Source: Thermoplasmata archaeon (lineage in GTDB: Archaea > Thermoplasmatota > Thermoplasmata > Lutacidiplasmatales > UBA184). From it: a DNA stretch of 16,544 nt. Of the stretch, positions 15,253 to 16,544 are shown piece by piece. Location: positions 1-16,544 of the forward strand of contig JASHVP010000051.1 in NCBI GenBank assembly GCA_030044475.1. Reading direction: 5' to 3'. Each line of letters starts with the position of its first letter. The first letter of the stretch is position 1. A program made the position numbers and the translations under genes. A model generated the notes under the pieces. That model did no database searches and was not told the DNA's origin. It saw nothing but the letters and a program-made list of their open reading frames with translations.

Positions 15253-16544
15253 ATGAAGAGGACGGCAGTAATTCGACTCACCAGCGGCCGACGTGGGCCG
15301 ACTTGGCGAAGTCCATTGCTTGCGGCCGTAGTGTTGCTTCTGGCCACTACCTCCCTCGGAAGCGGATTAGTAACCCCGTCGCGAACCGCGCCGTCGGACT
15401 CTGAGTCCACGTCCACGGCCACCCGAAGTGCAGAGGTTGGCACCCCGTACGCGCAGCACTGCCCTCGGACTGTGGTCGCCCTCGGGAGTTGCCCCCCCCT
15501 TCCCGCCTCGACGTCACTGGCCACGACACCGCTCGACGAAGGCTGGCAGCAGCTCCACCCTGTCTCGGCACCCAATACGACGGCTCTGGCTGATTTCGTG
15601 TATGACAGCGCGGGTGGCTACTCTCTCCTTTACGAGGAAACCTGCGTCGCACGGGATTGCAACCTTCCGGCCACTTGGGAGCTGCGTGCTGGGGCGTGGG
15701 CCCGCGTCAACACGACCGTCAACCCCGGGAGCAATGCGGGGGGAATGGTCTACGACGGAGGGTGCGGTTGCGTCCTCCTCTATACTTCCGCCTCCACTTG
15801 GGAGTTCTCTAACGGATCGTGGTCGAACCTCAGCGGCGGCGCGTCGCCGGGCTATCTCACCGACTTCGCGATGGCCTACGACGCGTTCGACAATTACACG
15901 GTCTTGTACGGCGGCGTGAACGAAAGTACGGATCTTTCGAACGAGACTTGGGTCTACGATAACGGTTGGTCAGAAATCAATGTCACGGGTGAGCCGCCTC
16001 CCGCTTGGGGGCCCCAACGCGGGAGCTACCTCGTCTACGACCCCGCCCTGGAGTCGCTGGTCTGGTTTGCGAATTGGTCCAGTACGGTCTATTTCTACCA
16101 CGGCGGGGTCTGGAGCAGCCTCGACGCGCCTCCCCCCGCCGGGATGGCAGGATACGGCGCGCTGGCCTACGACCCTATCAGTCGGGATTTGATTTACTTC
16201 GGCGGAGTGACCACCAACCAGACGCTTGGGCCCAATGTCTACCTCAACACGACATTCGCATTCAATGGGACGGGGTGGACGCAGTTGCATCCCGAGGTCA
16301 GTCCTCCACCGAGCGGTGATCCGTGTCTCGCGTTCGACGCGGCCGATGACTGGTTGGTGGACTTCAGCGGCGTCACGAACAACGAGACGTGGATCTGGGG
16401 GGCGGGGAACGTGTCGTCCTCGATCACGCCGTCGGGGGGAGGGTCGGTGGAGATGGATGGGACCTCCCTCAACCGCACCGGTTCGACGTGGCTGCCGTTC
16501 GGGACGTATGACCCGTCGCTGGATCCCGCTCCCGGGTTCCACGG
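15253..16544 (+). CDS. Secreted kelch-repeat beta-propeller surface protein (3' end beyond window)
   Basis: The frame is open without a stop from ATG 15253 to the right edge: 430 codons, C terminus missing. A basic N terminus and a hydrophobic segment (PLLAAVVLLLATTSLG, 21-36) form a signal peptide. A Ser/Thr/Pro-rich linker (about 40-95) follows. Six kelch-like blades come next, starting near residues 113, 163, 203, 257, 300 and 357. The clearest are AYDAFDNYTVLYGG (204-217) ... NETWVYDNGWSEI, and AYDPISRDLIYFGGV (305-319). The rest resembles a new domain start. About 15 N-x-S/T sequons suggest heavy N-glycosylation outside the cell. Cys pairs CVARDC and CGC may form disulfides. Such archaeal proteins are thought to bind surfaces or sugars; no galactose-oxidase catalytic set was recognised. 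Codons are richer in A/T than in the genes to the left. Confidence 0.85.
   Translation, partial: MKRTAVIRLTSGRRGPTWRSPLLAAVVLLLATTSLGSGLVTPSRTAPSDSESTSTATRSAEVGTPYAQHCPRTVVALGSCPPLPASTSLATTPLDEGWQQLHPVSAPNTTALADFVYDSAGGYSLLYEETCVARDCNLPATWELRAGAWARVNTTVNPGSNAGGMVYDGGCGCVLLYTSASTWEFSNGSWSNLSGGASPGYLTDFAMAYDAFDNYTVLYGGVNESTDLSNETWVYDNGWSEINVTGEPPPAWGPQRGSYLVYDPALESLVWFANWSSTVYFYHGGVWSSLDAPPPAGMAGYGALAYDPISRDLIYFGGVTTNQTLGPNVYLNTTFAFNGTGWTQLHPEVSPPPSGDPCLAFDAADDWLVDFSGVTNNETWIWGAGNVSSSITPSGGGSVEMDGTSLNRTGSTWLPFGTYDPSLDPAPGFH

Noticed and set aside
15428..15919. Open frame of 163 codons within the kelch gene
   Set aside because: It is out of frame with the kelch coding sequence, which shows repeat structure and a signal peptide; the product of this frame has no recognisable pattern.

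Overview
The window is a very GC-rich, gene-dense stretch (roughly 70 % G+C by eye) that reads as archaeal chromosome. The evidence is: TATA-like boxes centred about 26 bp before GTG/ATG starts with no leader; Shine-Dalgarno sequences mostly on genes inside operons; a single-OB-fold SSB-like protein; a small membrane protein with a CPxCG zinc ribbon; and secreted kelch and Ig-like proteins rich in N-glycosylation sequons. A high-GC Thermoplasmatota-type lineage is my best guess, but that is inference. No rRNA, tRNA, CRISPR array, transposase or phage gene was found.

Left (1-3531, minus strand): one operon read leftwards from a good TATA box at 3525-3531. It encodes a soluble DUF4129-like protein, a one-pass membrane protein, a MoxR AAA+ ATPase, a DUF58/VWA membrane protein, and the first 31 codons of another membrane protein cut by the window edge. 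The genes overlap or nearly touch. This is the MoxR-DUF58-DUF4129 type of module, thought to act in envelope or complex maturation.

Middle (3564-13185): short, mostly one- or two-gene units facing alternately. They are a Nudix hydrolase, a SAM methyltransferase, a VOC (glyoxalase-fold) protein, an OB-fold/YbjQ-family gene pair, a GHMP sugar kinase of the heptose-7-phosphate kinase type, an MFS exporter, an aldo/keto reductase, a secreted protein with two Ig/TIG-like repeats, a stand-alone PD-(D/E)XK nuclease-like protein, a zinc-ribbon membrane protein, a methyltransferase fused to an N-terminal SRPBCC domain, and a one-pass membrane protein. Four of five convergent pairs overlap at their 3' ends. 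Three divergent pairs appear to share one near-symmetric TATA-like element.

Right (13186-16544): an extracellular carbohydrate/surface region. A secreted GH27-family glycosidase (alpha-galactosidase-like) is followed by a 46-codon remnant of a kelch-repeat protein, then by a long secreted kelch beta-propeller protein that runs off the right edge. From about 15024 the sequence is visibly less GC-rich with different codon use, suggesting a younger or faster-evolving accessory segment.

The most notable items are the GH27 enzyme with an unusual specificity loop beside a kelch array, the decayed kelch remnant at its 3' boundary, the SRPBCC-methyltransferase fusion, and the MoxR operon in which the DUF4129-like domain is a separate soluble protein. 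I see no clear evidence of a wholly new defence or mobile system.
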